Source: Parasedimentitalea marina (GTDB lineage Bacteria; Pseudomonadota; Alphaproteobacteria; Rhodobacterales; Rhodobacteraceae). From it: 64,000 nt of DNA. This document shows positions 29,483 through 38,674 of this stretch, one piece after another. Numbering within the stretch: the first letter of the stretch is position 1; every line of letters starts with the position of its first letter. Made by a program: the position numbers and the translations under genes. The stretch spans positions 62,001 through 126,000 of the forward strand of contig NZ_CP033220.1 of NCBI RefSeq assembly GCF_004006175.1. Direction: 5' to 3'. Below the pieces are notes generated by a model, which made no database searches, had not been told where the DNA came from, and worked only from the letters and a program-made list of their open reading frames with translations.

Positions 29483-30598
29483 ATGCGCCTAGTGATTCCC
29501 CTGCTCGCCCTTGTTGGCCTATCTCTGGTTACGGCGGCCTGCGGGCGCCTGCCCGGCGGCGCCCCTGCCAGCGAAGAGATTGTCAAACAATCCGACGCAG
29601 AGGATGCCGGTTTTTCCCTCTACCAGGTGACTCGCGCCTTTCTGCCCACGGTGGCGCATTGGCCCGCCACCGGCAAACAGGAACGTTTACCTTGGATCCG
29701 CGCCAGCCATGGCGCCAAGACCCAGATCATTCAGCCCGGTGACATGCTGACCCTGCGCATTTGGGACAGCAGCGACAATTCTCTGCTCACCTCGATCGAT
29801 CAGAAGGATGTACAACTGCAGGATGTTCGGGTGGCGGCCAATGGCACCATCTTCATGCCCTATGTAGGCAATGTGAATGTGCTGGGGCTGACCCCGGATC
29901 TGGCCCGCGAAAACCTACAGGTTGAACTGGAAGCCATTGTTCCCTCTGCCCAGCTGCAGCTGGACGTCAAAGAAGGGCGCAACAACTCGGTCGACCTGGT
30001 CTCAGGCGTCGCCCGGCCGGGCACCTATCCGATGCCCAACCGGAACTATTCGGTGATGGGCCTGATTTCAGCGGGCGGCGGCATCAGCGCCGGCCTCAAC
30101 AATCCGCAGATCCGCCTGGTGCGCGGCCACCAGATCTACGGCACCTCGGTGGACAAGCTGCTGGACGATCCACAGCTCGACACTCTGCTGCGCGGCGACG
30201 ACCGGGTCTTTGTCGAGGAGGATGAACGCTATTTCCTGTCCTTTGGTGCCACCGGCAAAGAAGATCTGCACATCTTCACCAAGGATGAGATGTCAGCGAT
30301 GGACGCGATATCCATCTCTGGCGGGTTTCAAGACAGCCGTGCGGATCCGCAGGGATTGCTGGTTCTGCGTGAGTACCCCCCTAGCGCCATCGCGCCGGGA
30401 GAGCGCGGCCCGCGTCAGCAACGGGTGGTTTTCAGTCTTGATCTGACATCAGCGGACGGGTTGTTTTCGGCGCGCAGCTTCCAGATCAACCCAGGTGACT
30501 TGCTGATCGCAACGGAATCGCCCATCAATGATGCGCTGACCATCTCCAACCTGATCGGAAACTTCTTTGGTGTCTTCAGCCAGGCCGGAGTTCTTTAA
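29483..30598 (+). CDS. wza: Polysaccharide export outer-membrane lipoprotein, Wza-like
   Basis: 371 residues from the ATG at 29483. Lipoprotein signal LLALVGLSLVTAAC, Cys at 20. The polysaccharide-export domain covers about 85-180 (IQPGDMLTLRIWDSSDNSLLT; VAANGTIFMPYVGNVNVLGLTP). Two SLBB-type repeats follow (VDLVSGVARPGTYPMPNRNYSVMGLISAGGG; YFLSFGATGKEDLHIFTKDEMSAMDAISISGGF). It forms the periplasmic and outer-membrane channel for capsule or EPS. It is divergent from the epimerase and priming-transferase unit. An alternative in-frame ATG at 29462 lacks the clear GAAAGAG site seen before 29483. Confidence 0.92.
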   Translation: MRLVIPLLALVGLSLVTAACGRLPGGAPASEEIVKQSDAEDAGFSLYQVTRAFLPTVAHWPATGKQERLPWIRASHGAKTQIIQPGDMLTLRIWDSSDNSLLTSIDQKDVQLQDVRVAANGTIFMPYVGNVNVLGLTPDLARENLQVELEAIVPSAQLQLDVKEGRNNSVDLVSGVARPGTYPMPNRNYSVMGLISAGGGISAGLNNPQIRLVRGHQIYGTSVDKLLDDPQLDTLLRGDDRVFVEEDERYFLSFGATGKEDLHIFTKDEMSAMDAISISGGFQDSRADPQGLLVLREYPPSAIAPGERGPRQQRVVFSLDLTSADGLFSARSFQINPGDLLIATESPINDALTISNLIGNFFGVFSQAGVL

Positions 30599-30616
30599 CA
30601 GGCTGGAGTTCTTTAA
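30581..30616 (+). repeat. 18-bp tandem duplication spanning the wza stop codon
   Basis: CAGGCCGGAGTTCTTTAA (30581-30598) is followed at once by CAGGCTGGAGTTCTTTAA (30599-30616), differing in one base. The first copy contains the last five codons and stop of wza. The second lies just beyond and includes a second TAA in the same frame. Confidence 0.9.
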
Positions 30617-30773
30617 AATATCGCGCCGACAACGTAAAATGGCGATATCGTTAAAAAACACTTAAGATTTATATTATCTTGCGTTATCCTGACGTGGGGT
30701 CAGGTTGCTTTTGTCTCTAGAAGCGACCTGATCAGCCATAAGAGTTGATGCTCCCAACAAGGACAGAGCACGG

Positions 30774-31199
30774 ATGAGATATGTATCAAACCTTCTGACC
30801 GCGGGACTGGGCCTGCTGTGCTATCTGGTGACTGCGGGGGCTGTTCTGGCGCTGAACGCTGATCCGGCGTTCCAGCACAATTCCAATGCTGTCTGGTTTG
30901 AAAACTGGACCGGTCTCAGCAACGCGACCCTGATTATATCAGCCCCCAATGGTAAAAGAACCGAGATTTTCGTGGCAGCCGGCACGCCAGTTTACGAACT
31001 GGAGCGCGGCGTGGTGCTGGACGGGAATTACCATTATGAGTTGAGGGCAGCCACCGATGAGCAGATTGAGATCGCTAATCCCATCGACAACGGCAGGGAA
31101 GAAATTGCCTCCTCCAAGGCCAAACCCTTTTACAAAGACGGCACATTTGTGGTCTCGCGCGGAGTGATCATCACTCCCGAAGAGATTAACGAAGACTGA
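30774..31199 (+). CDS. Exported protein of unknown function
   Basis: 141 residues. Signal-like segment LLTAGLGLLCYLVTAGAVLALNA, then a compact, mostly beta-predicted domain (AVWFENWTGLSNATLIISAPNGKRTEIFVAAGTPVYEL...) ending in acidic residues. I recognise no family. It lies 175 bp after wza and 61 bp before the secreted repeat protein at 31261, all on one strand, so it may belong to the export unit. The signal peptide call rests on hydrophobicity and an Ala-rich cleavage region. Confidence 0.65.
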   Translation: MRYVSNLLTAGLGLLCYLVTAGAVLALNADPAFQHNSNAVWFENWTGLSNATLIISAPNGKRTEIFVAAGTPVYELERGVVLDGNYHYELRAATDEQIEIANPIDNGREEIASSKAKPFYKDGTFVVSRGVIITPEEINED

Positions 31200-31260
31200 C
31201 CGATAAAAAATATGCAGCGCAGCGCAAGACACGCGGCGCCAACGAAGAAGGAATTTTTTG

Positions 31261-32190
31261 ATGTTACATGTATTCCAACGTAGCCTCATTTCTGGGATCG
31301 GCGCCCTGGGCTTTATCGCCGGTGCAGCCCAGGCAGACCAGGTGATCCTAGATGACCTGATTGTCGATGGCAGCATCTGTGCCGGCTTTGACTGTGTGAA
31401 TGGCGAGAGCTTTGGCTTTGACACCCTGCGGCTGAAGGAAAACAACCTGCGCATCCACGCCGTGGACACCTCCAACTCGGCCTCTTTCCCAAGCAATGAC
31501 TGGCAGATCACCTTCAACGACAGTTCCAATGGCGGTGCCAACAAGTTCTCCATTGACGATATCGACGGCGGTCGCACCCCGTTTACCATCGAAGCCGGAG
31601 CACCATCGCATTCGCTCTACGTCGACAATGCGGGCCGTCTTGGTATCGGCACCAACAACCCGGTGGTTGAAATCCATGTGCCCGATGGTGATACCCCAAC
31701 CCTGCGACTGGAACAGAACGGTTCTTCCGGCTTTACCCCCCAGACCTGGGATGTGGCAGGCAACGAGACCAACTTCTTTGTCCGCGATGCCACCAATGGC
31801 AGCAAGCTGCCGTTCAAGATCAGGCCCTCTGCGCCCACCAATTCCATTTATGTGGATACGGATGGCGATCTTGGTCTGGGTACCGCCAGTCCACGGGCCG
31901 CCCTGGATGTTGCGAATGGCAGCATAATTGCCAGTGCCAGTGGGGCCGTCGGCCTGACACTGGATGACACCTCCGGAAGTGATCCCGACTTCAAACTGCA
32001 GTATGAAAGCGGATCTGCGCGGATGTCCTTTGCCGGAACCGGGCAACCGGAACTGGAACTGAAGCAAAACGGCAATATCGTTGTGGCTGGCACATGTGTT
32101 GAGTTTGCCCGCGGGGGCTCCTCTTTTGCCTGTACCTTCGCTGCCGGCGGAAGCGCCTCCTGCGCGGCTGCGCCTTCCTCCTGCCCCTAA
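31261..32190 (+). CDS. Secreted protein with tail-fibre-like repeats
   Basis: 309 residues from the ATG at 31261 (AGGA 9 nt upstream). Signal peptide LISGIGALGFIAGAAQA. The body contains two repeats: SHSLYVDNAGRLGIGTNNPVVEIHV and, about 72 residues later, TNSIYVDTDGDLGLGTASPRAALDV. Each is followed by a segment with PTLRLEQN/VGLTLDDT. This G-I-G-T-x-x-P-x-x-x-L-x-V pattern occurs in phage tail-fibre and bacterial surface proteins that form trimeric beta structures. The C-terminus has five Cys (CVEFARGGSSFAC, CAAAPSSC). A strong terminator follows at 32252. A surface or matrix role is inferred. Confidence 0.65.
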   Translation: MLHVFQRSLISGIGALGFIAGAAQADQVILDDLIVDGSICAGFDCVNGESFGFDTLRLKENNLRIHAVDTSNSASFPSNDWQITFNDSSNGGANKFSIDDIDGGRTPFTIEAGAPSHSLYVDNAGRLGIGTNNPVVEIHVPDGDTPTLRLEQNGSSGFTPQTWDVAGNETNFFVRDATNGSKLPFKIRPSAPTNSIYVDTDGDLGLGTASPRAALDVANGSIIASASGAVGLTLDDTSGSDPDFKLQYESGSARMSFAGTGQPELELKQNGNIVVAGTCVEFARGGSSFACTFAAGGSASCAAAPSSCP

Positions 32191-32201
32191 AACCGCATAC
32201 C

Positions 32202-32237
32202 GCCTATCCGCACGAAATCATCTTCGTGCGGATAGGC
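32202..32237 (+). other. 15-bp perfect hairpin in the 3' region of the secreted repeat gene
   Basis: Arms 32202-32216 and 32223-32237 (GCCTATCCGCACGAA and its complement) pair perfectly around a 6-nt loop (atcatc). It lies 11 bp after the stop codon and 14 bp before the terminator. No T-run follows. A likely role is mRNA 3'-end stabilisation or a back-up terminator. Confidence 0.55.
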
Positions 32238-32251
32238 CTATATTCCTGTAA

Positions 32252-32288
32252 CCAGCCAAAAGGATGACACCCTTTTGGCTGGTTTTTT
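32252..32288 (+). terminator. Strong rho-independent terminator
   Basis: CCAGCCAAAAGG (32252-32263) and CCTTTTGGCTGG (32271-32282) form a perfect 12-bp stem with a 7-nt loop. A run of Ts follows. It ends the wza, 30774 and 31261 transcript. Confidence 0.9.
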
Positions 32289-32413
32289 TATACGTCCCTA
32301 AACTGAGCTCTCACCCTGCCTGAGCCTGGCTGCAGGTATTGGAAAAAAGCGCAGGAGAATCGCATTGGCGCCTAATCAGGGCTGCAGCTGATCTTGTTCG
32401 AGGCCCCATAACA

Positions 32414-32451
32414 GATGTGGCTGCTTCACAACAAAGCAGCCACATCTTTTT
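32414..32451 (+). terminator. Second hairpin terminator before the convergent sulfotransferase gene
   Basis: GATGTGGCTGCTT (32414-32426) and AAGCAGCCACATC (32434-32446) form a perfect 13-bp stem, 7-nt loop, then TTTTT. The T-tract lies on the plus strand. It may act with the upstream terminator to insulate the convergent gene ending at 32485. Confidence 0.72.
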
Positions 32452-32484
32452 CACCAATGCACAAGGTCGGGATCTGTGACCCCG

Positions 32485-33348
32485 CTAGAGCCAGCTGTCC
32501 GGGATCTGGTAGCCTTCGGCGCGGATTTCAGTCTTAATCCGATCAACATCTTTCGCCACCAGCTCTGTAAAGAACTCGGGCATCGACCGTTTCACGCCTT
32601 CGGTAGGGCGGGCATCCAGCTGCTTCTGCGGATAATTGAAATGCTCGACCCCGAGGAAATCCTCAATACCTTTCAGCATACCACGCTGATCAGCGTGAAT
32701 ATCTTCGTAAAAGATCACTTTGACATTTTCGGCAGGCAATTGCGGCTTCAGGTTCCGCAACACGCGGCCGTATTCTGCATTGTCCCAGATATGAGGTTGA
32801 CGCATGAATTTCTCAAATTCCCGCGGCCCCCATGTCTCCAGCTTGTCAGTGCGGCCGGTCATTTGAAGATGGAATTTTGTATGGCTCCACAGTCGTTTGA
32901 CCGGGTCACGCATGGTATAAAGAACCCGCAGATTGTCACATTGCGCCGCAATCTGGCCCCAGGCTTCTGGGGGGAGATGCGCATTCAGATTTGAAAATTC
33001 GCAGGCCCAGGTTTGATGCGGCCGCATATGGAACAGGTTGCGGAACCAGAAGTCATCAACAGGCCGGTTGAGATAGGAACTGACCCAATGGAGGTTCTCC
33101 CGAACCCGGTCCACATTCGCCTTTTCAGGATTGAAGCGGAACATGTAGCGATCTTTGGCATTCGCCAAACGCTTTGGTTCGTTCAGGAACGTGGTATCTA
33201 CGTATTTATGGTAAAAATAGTGGATTTCCTTTTCCAACGAAAAGTGAAGTTCGGGGTGACGATTCAATACGGAATAAAGCCAAGTTGTACCGGCCTTCAT
33301 CGCCCCTATGCTCAAGAATAGGTTTCCAAATAACTTATGTGAAGACAT
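32485..33348 (-). CDS. Sulfotransferase family protein
   Basis: 287 residues, intact. FLSIGAMKAGTTWLYSVLNRHP (11-32) is the PAPS loop. RVLYTMRDPVKRLWSHTKFHL is the 3'-phosphate segment with RDPxxRxxSH. EKEIHYFYHKY near residue 40 and VIFYEDIHADQRGML in the second half match bacterial heparan-type sulfotransferases. It stands alone between two surface-protein genes and may act on the same polysaccharide or on a glycosylated surface protein. The closest relatives by eye within this window are the genes at 13624 and 41759. Confidence 0.9.
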   Translation of the reverse strand: MSSHKLFGNLFLSIGAMKAGTTWLYSVLNRHPELHFSLEKEIHYFYHKYVDTTFLNEPKRLANAKDRYMFRFNPEKANVDRVRENLHWVSSYLNRPVDDFWFRNLFHMRPHQTWACEFSNLNAHLPPEAWGQIAAQCDNLRVLYTMRDPVKRLWSHTKFHLQMTGRTDKLETWGPREFEKFMRQPHIWDNAEYGRVLRNLKPQLPAENVKVIFYEDIHADQRGMLKGIEDFLGVEHFNYPQKQLDARPTEGVKRSMPEFFTELVAKDVDRIKTEIRAEGYQIPDSWL

Positions 33349-33513
33349 TTAAGTATCCGTTTGTGTCTGCTGAAACTGGCCTAGCCTGTCTGTTCCAAAA
33401 GGTAAAGTCTCGGAGGAGTTGAGTAGAGACCGCCCCGGGAAGAGTGTCCTGCCTGACAGCCGATCGCGCGGATCTCTCCTTCGTCACCGGCTGTCAACAG
33501 GGCTGCGGTGATC

Positions 33514-35286
33514 TTACAGCCAGCTTAAACCGCTGGCCCCATCGCCATAAATGACGTCATTTCCCGCACCGCCATAGAGACTGTCATCTCCGTCACCGCC
33601 CACAATGATATCCGCGCCACTGCCACCGTATATAGTATCCGCACCACTGCGGCCTGAGAGACGGTCATCGCCGCCTGCCCCATCCAGAAAGTCCCCTTCG
33701 ATACTGCCAATCAGCAGGTCAGGGCCGCTACCGCCCACCAGATGGCCACTCCCCGGCTCAATGGGCGTTGGCGTTACCCGGTCCAGGAAAAGGGCGAATT
33801 GAGCGGGCCCGAAATCCGAAGCATCCAGAGAGCTGCCATCCAGGCTGCGGATCTCAAAGACTTCGCCATGATAGATCAGTTCAGCGCCCCAAGACCGGCT
33901 GAAGACCTGTAAGTCCTGCAGATCCCAACTGCCCTCGAATTCACTCAGATCCAACCTGTCACGGGTTATGTCAAAATCCGTGACCACATCCCTTTCTCCA
34001 TCGGCGACAAAGGCAAAGACATCTGCACCTGCACCGCCGGACAGGAAATCGACCCCTCCCCCGTCCCGCAGGATATCGTCGCCGGCGCCACCAATTAATG
34101 TGTCATTCCCCTCAAGCCCAAACAAGACATCCGCGTCTTCGCCCCCCGTCAGGGCAGAACCCGCCTGTGACGCGGTCATCTGCATACCCTGCCCGGACAA
34201 ATCCGCCGAAAACTCCATCAGGTAGGGCGCGGTTTCCGTCGCAGCCCAGACCCGCAGCCCCTGCCCCGTCACCACCACCTCCAGCGCTGTAATCCCCCGC
34301 AAAGGTTGATCCAACGTTCCGGCAATACTGTCCAAATACCGCAAATGCCCATCTGGCATCAAAATGAGAAGGCTCAACCCCTGGTCGGCGCCGGCAGCAA
34401 CCACATAGGTCGCCCCGCCATATTCTGCCGTTGCAATATGGGTCACCCCAGCAAAGCGGGTTTCCAGTGTATCCAGAACGTGATCCACCGGAGACAGCGC
34501 TCCGGTGGTGCTGTCCATCGCAAGAACCGTCAGCGACCCACTGCCCGACGCACCAACCACCACAAAGATACTGTCACCAACCGTCGCCACCGCCACCGCA
34601 TCAGGATGCGAGAACCAGACCCCATCCTCCAGCCCGCTGCTCAGCTCCGCAGCGACGCTCAGGCTGCCCCCCGGCACCCCCGTAAGACTGACCAAAGTAT
34701 TGTTGGGTCCAAAGGCGGCAACGGCAAACGTCCGGCCGCCCTGCTCTATCCAACTGAGCGCATCAACCTGCGCAGTCTGCAACTCGGAAGACAGCGCAAT
34801 GGACGTCAGATGCGCCGCGCCTGCCCCGTCCAGGTTAAGCTGTGCCAGCCCCCCCGACCGGAACGCCACGAGACTGTTTCCAGCCCCGTCCCCCGCAGTC
34901 AGCAGAGAGACATCTGACAGGCTGGTAGAGGCGGTCTCAAAAGTGACAGGGGCGCCAAAAAGCGACCCGTTGCCCGGCGCCAGGAACGGCAACCCCAGCA
35001 TCTGCTCTGCTGCCAGCCCTGCCAGCATAAGCTGACCACCCGGACCTTCGATCAAATCCGTTGTTTCCAGCTGAAGGTAGTGATCCGGAATACGCCAGCC
35101 GCCGCGCTCCTGCAGCGCGCCGCTGCCAGAGAGCAGCTCAAAGCCAACCACCCAGCCACCGCCCCGCGCCGCCGCGGTCAGAAATTCCTGATCCCCAACC
35201 TGAACGACGCATAAATCCGTCAGCCCAATGAGCATATCTTCGTCTGCAGCGCGAATGACACCCGCCGCCGTCCACAGTTCTCCCAC
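33514..35286 (-). CDS. RTX calcium-binding surface protein with beta-propeller-like N-terminus
   Basis: About 590 residues, intact. The first 380 residues are repeats with small polar and hydrophobic strands (VAVATVGDSIFVVVGASGSGSL; THIATAEYGGATYVVAAGADQG), the usual look of a seven-bladed lactonase-type propeller. Two RTX blocks follow: GGEDADVLFGLEGNDTLIGG (about 400) and SGRSGADTIYGGSGADIIVG (near the end). A DVVTDFDITRDRLDLSEF hinge lies between them. No N-terminal signal is visible, which fits type I secretion. The start is uncertain. The GTG at 35286 has AAGGGG upstream, whereas the longer TTG at 35346 has none. Role: probably a matrix or adhesion protein. Confidence 0.75.
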   Translation of the reverse strand: MGELWTAAGVIRAADEDMLIGLTDLCVVQVGDQEFLTAAARGGGWVVGFELLSGSGALQERGGWRIPDHYLQLETTDLIEGPGGQLMLAGLAAEQMLGLPFLAPGNGSLFGAPVTFETASTSLSDVSLLTAGDGAGNSLVAFRSGGLAQLNLDGAGAAHLTSIALSSELQTAQVDALSWIEQGGRTFAVAAFGPNNTLVSLTGVPGGSLSVAAELSSGLEDGVWFSHPDAVAVATVGDSIFVVVGASGSGSLTVLAMDSTTGALSPVDHVLDTLETRFAGVTHIATAEYGGATYVVAAGADQGLSLLILMPDGHLRYLDSIAGTLDQPLRGITALEVVVTGQGLRVWAATETAPYLMEFSADLSGQGMQMTASQAGSALTGGEDADVLFGLEGNDTLIGGAGDDILRDGGGVDFLSGGAGADVFAFVADGERDVVTDFDITRDRLDLSEFEGSWDLQDLQVFSRSWGAELIYHGEVFEIRSLDGSSLDASDFGPAQFALFLDRVTPTPIEPGSGHLVGGSGPDLLIGSIEGDFLDGAGGDDRLSGRSGADTIYGGSGADIIVGGDGDDSLYGGAGNDVIYGDGASGLSWL

Positions 35287-35514
35287 CAAAACACCCCTTA
35301 TTCTCACCAGAACGGAGCAAAACCCGCTCAAATCCACCGCGGACAAAGGTACAGGTCAAAAATTAACCTTTGGTTCCGGAATGGGGATAATTCCGCCCTG
35401 CCCGGGTTATTGTTTCCTGCATTTAATTAAAGACTGCGTGCGCTCTGGTTGGAGAACCGCAACCTATGCACCGTTTAATGCAAGCCCCTCGCTGCCGTTA
35501 ACCGGAGTCTTGCT

Positions 35515-36914
35515 ATGTCCGATACCTCCCCCGCCCTGTCCCTCCCTTTACTGATGCCGTCCCAGGCGCAAAAACATGTCACCCATAACGAGGCCCTGAT
35601 GATCCTGGATATGGTGACCCAGCTTGCGGTGGCTGACCTGCCCCTGGCAGATCCACCGCCGACGCCCGCAACAGGTGCACGCTACATCATAGGCGCCGCG
35701 CCCACCGGGCACTGGGCCGGTCATGACAGCGAGATTGCGGTGTGGGATGGGATGATCTGGCGCTTTGTGATGCCGCAGCCTGGCTGGCGGGCAGATGTGT
35801 CCCCCACGGGGCAAAGCCTGCGCTTTGACGGCAGTGACTGGCAGACGGTCCTGCCGCAGTTGCAGAATTTGCCAGCTCTGGGAGTTGGAGCCACTGCAGA
35901 TGCGAGCAATCCCTTGACTGTGGCCGCCGCTGCAACCCTGTTGACCCACACGGGCGCGGGCCATCAGCTGAAGCTCAACAAGTCTGGCGCCAGCGATACC
36001 ACCAGCCTGCTGTTTCAAACCAGCTGGTCTGGACGCGCTGAAATGGGCACAACCGGAAGCGATGACTTTTCCATCAAGGTCAGCAGCGATGGCAGCAACT
36101 GGCAGGAGGCTCTGCATATCGCGGGCACCACAGGACAGGTCCACTTTCCTCAGGGCAGTCCAGATCTGCGGGACCGCCTGACCGCGCCCCGCACCTACTA
36201 TGTGCGCCCAGACGGATCGGACACCAATACCGGGTTAAGCGACGCGGCCAGTGGCGCCTTTCTCACCCTGCAACATGCCGTTAATCAGGCTCTAAGTCTG
36301 GATAATGGTCTGCATGACGTCACTCTCCAGGTGGCCGATGGCAGCTATGGCGAGGATCTGGTCATTGCGGACCGGCTGCTTGGTTCCGGGCTTTGCAGCT
36401 TATCGGAGAGACCGCAGATCCAAGCCTCGTAAGCCTCAATCGGATCACCTGTCATAACGGTGCACGGGTCGCGCTGGCTGGGGTGACGTTGACCGGCGCG
36501 GATGCACTCAAAGTCGAAAGTGGCGCTGCGGTCACCTTGGCTGATATCCATTTTGAAGGCAGCGGTGCGGCACTGAGCCTTGAGAGCGCCGAAGTCTCCT
36601 GTGCAGATCAGGCGCTTGTCTTGGGCAGCAATCTGACAGCCCTGGCACATCTGCGCGGACATGCCCGGCTTTTGGCGGAAGATTGCACTTTCAGCCTGGG
36701 TCTGGGGGTGGCCTGGAACACCGGCGCGCTGGATTTGAGCGGCTTTTGTCACGCCGCGCTTACCGGCGCCAGTTTTACCGGCGATACTGCGGGCTGTACT
36801 GGCCCACGCTATGCCCTGGCCCAAAACGCCATCCTCGACAGTGGCGGGGCGGGCAGCAGTTCCCTTCCTGGCACCCTGGCCGGAACCACAGAAAGCGGTG
36901 GTCAATATCTCTGA
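35515..36914 (+). CDS. DUF2793 protein with right-handed beta-helix C-terminus (one frameshift)
   Basis: About 466 residues. The N-terminal 110 residues are a clear DUF2793 domain: LPLLMPSQAQKHVTHNEALMILD, GARYIIGAAPTGHWAGHDSEIAVWDGMIWRF. DUF2793 is common in gene-transfer-agent and prophage tail regions of Rhodobacterales. The middle has TYYVRPDGSDTNTGLSDA, a typical start of pectate-lyase-like beta-helices, and the end is Ala/Gly-rich helix repeats. One missing T near 36390 separates the two halves. No phage genes lie nearby, so it may be a recruited surface protein. It ends 78 bp before rmlC. Confidence 0.78.
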
Positions 36915-36992
36915 GGTTTTGCGGCAAAAGCTTCCCGTGACAACCACGTCCCGGCTTGTTAAAGCGAAGCAGTATTCTAGACGGAGATTACT

Positions 36993-37556
36993 GTGGAAAT
37001 TACACAGACCCCCCTGCCAGGCGTTCTATTGCTGGAACCCCGTCGTTTTGGCGATGCCCGTGGATTTTTCAGTGAAAGCTGGAACCGGAAAAACCTTGAA
37101 GGTCATGGCATCACTCTGGATTTTGTGCAGGACAATCACTCGATGTCGGCGCAGGTGGGCACCCTGCGTGGATTGCATTTCCAATCCCCGCCCCACGCCC
37201 AGGCAAAACTGGTGCGCTGCGGTCGCGGCCGGCTTTTTGATGTGGCGGTTGATATCCGCAAAGGCTCCCCCACCTATGGGCACTGGTTCGGCGCTGAGCT
37301 GAGCTTTGAGAACGGCTTACAGCTGCTGATCCCCGCAGGGTTCTTACACGGGTTCATTACCCGCGAGCCTGATACAGAAATCATCTATAAATGCACCGAT
37401 TACTACGCCCCCGACTGCGATGGCGCGGTGGCCTGGGACAGTTGCGGTATCGACTGGGACTTTGAAGGCCCCCCCCTACTGAGCGAAAAAGATGCGGTGG
37501 CCACTGCGCTGGCCAACTTCGATAGCCCCTTCACCTGGGACGGAGAGATGGCATGA
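36993..37556 (+). CDS. rmlC: dTDP-4-dehydrorhamnose 3,5-epimerase
   Basis: 187 residues starting at the GTG at 36993, with GGAG 6 nt upstream. RmlC cupin features are all present: [25 protein letters not shown] with the catalytic His62, and [26 protein letters not shown]. It epimerises C3 and C5 of the keto sugar to the L-lyxo form. First gene of the rml operon, with rmlB starting in its stop codon (ATGA). Length is normal and the frame is intact. Confidence 0.96.
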   Translation: MEITQTPLPGVLLLEPRRFGDARGFFSESWNRKNLEGHGITLDFVQDNHSMSAQVGTLRGLHFQSPPHAQAKLVRCGRGRLFDVAVDIRKGSPTYGHWFGAELSFENGLQLLIPAGFLHGFITREPDTEIIYKCTDYYAPDCDGAVAWDSCGIDWDFEGPPLLSEKDAVATALANFDSPFTWDGEMA

Positions 37557-38604
37557 AAATCCTGGTAACTGGCGGTGCCGGCTTTATTGGCTCGGCGGTG
37601 GTCCGGCTGGCGATCGCCCGCGGCCATGAGGTGGTGAACCTGGATGCCCTGACCTATGCAGCCTGTTTGGATAATGTTTCGCAAGCCGCCCAAAGCCCCA
37701 ATTATGCCTTTGTAGAGTCTGATATTCGGGATCGCAGCGCCCTGGACCGGGTCTTTTCTGCCCATGCACCGGATGTGGTGATGCATCTGGCCGCCGAAAG
37801 CCATGTGGACCGCTCCATTGATGGGCCGGGTGATTTTATCGAGACCAATATCACCGGCACTTTCAATATGCTGGAGGCTGCCAGAAAGTACTGGGTTGAG
37901 GCTGGCCGCCCGGCGGCCTTCCGCTTTCATCATATTTCGACAGATGAGGTCTACGGCTCGCTGCCAAATGATCCTGAGGTCTTGTTCACTGAAGACACCG
38001 CTTATGATCCGCGGTCGCCCTATTCCGCCAGCAAAGCCGCCTCTGACCATCTGGTGCGCGCCTGGGCCGAAACCTATGGGCTGCCGATCCTGCTGACCAA
38101 TTGTTCCAACAATTATGGCCCCTTTCACTTTCCCGAAAAGCTGGTGCCGGTGGTGATCCTGAATGCGCTGGCGGGCAAGGACCTGCCGATCTATGGCGAT
38201 GGCTCAAACATTCGCGACTGGCTTTATGTGGAAGATCACGCTGATGCGCTGCTGACGGTGCTGACCAGGGGGCACTGGGGCGCACCTATAACATTGGTGG
38301 CGAGAATGAGCGCACGAACCTCGAGTTGGTGCAGACCCTTTGTGCGATCCTCGATCAGAAACGCCCGCGCGATGATGGCACCTCTTACGCGGACCAGATC
38401 ACCTATGTCACGGACCGCCCCGGTCATGATGCGCGCTATGCCATCGATCCCTCACGCATCCGGGACGAGCTGGGCTGGCGCCCCTCTGTCACGGTTGAGC
38501 AGGGCCTGGAGCGCACCGTGCAATGGTACCTGGACAACGAGACCTGGTGGCGCGCCCTGCAGGCCCGCGACGGGGTGGGACAGCGTCTGGGAACTGGCGG
38601 GTGA
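37553..38604 (+). CDS. rmlB: dTDP-glucose 4,6-dehydratase (one frameshift)
   Basis: About 350 residues. [19 protein letters not shown] binds [14 protein letters not shown] supplies the Thr-Asp-Glu catalytic triplet, and [15 protein letters not shown] the Tyr/Lys pair. [17 protein letters not shown] and the C-terminal [22 protein letters not shown] are RmlB signatures. One missing G near 38272 shifts the last 110 residues ([19 protein letters not shown]). The restored length is a whole number of codons. It makes dTDP-4-keto-6-deoxyglucose from dTDP-glucose. Confidence 0.95.
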
Positions 38605-38674
38605 TGACGACGGCCAGGCGAGCAATCATCGGACGAGCAATCATACAGCACCCTGCGCCCGAAGGGCGCCTGCG

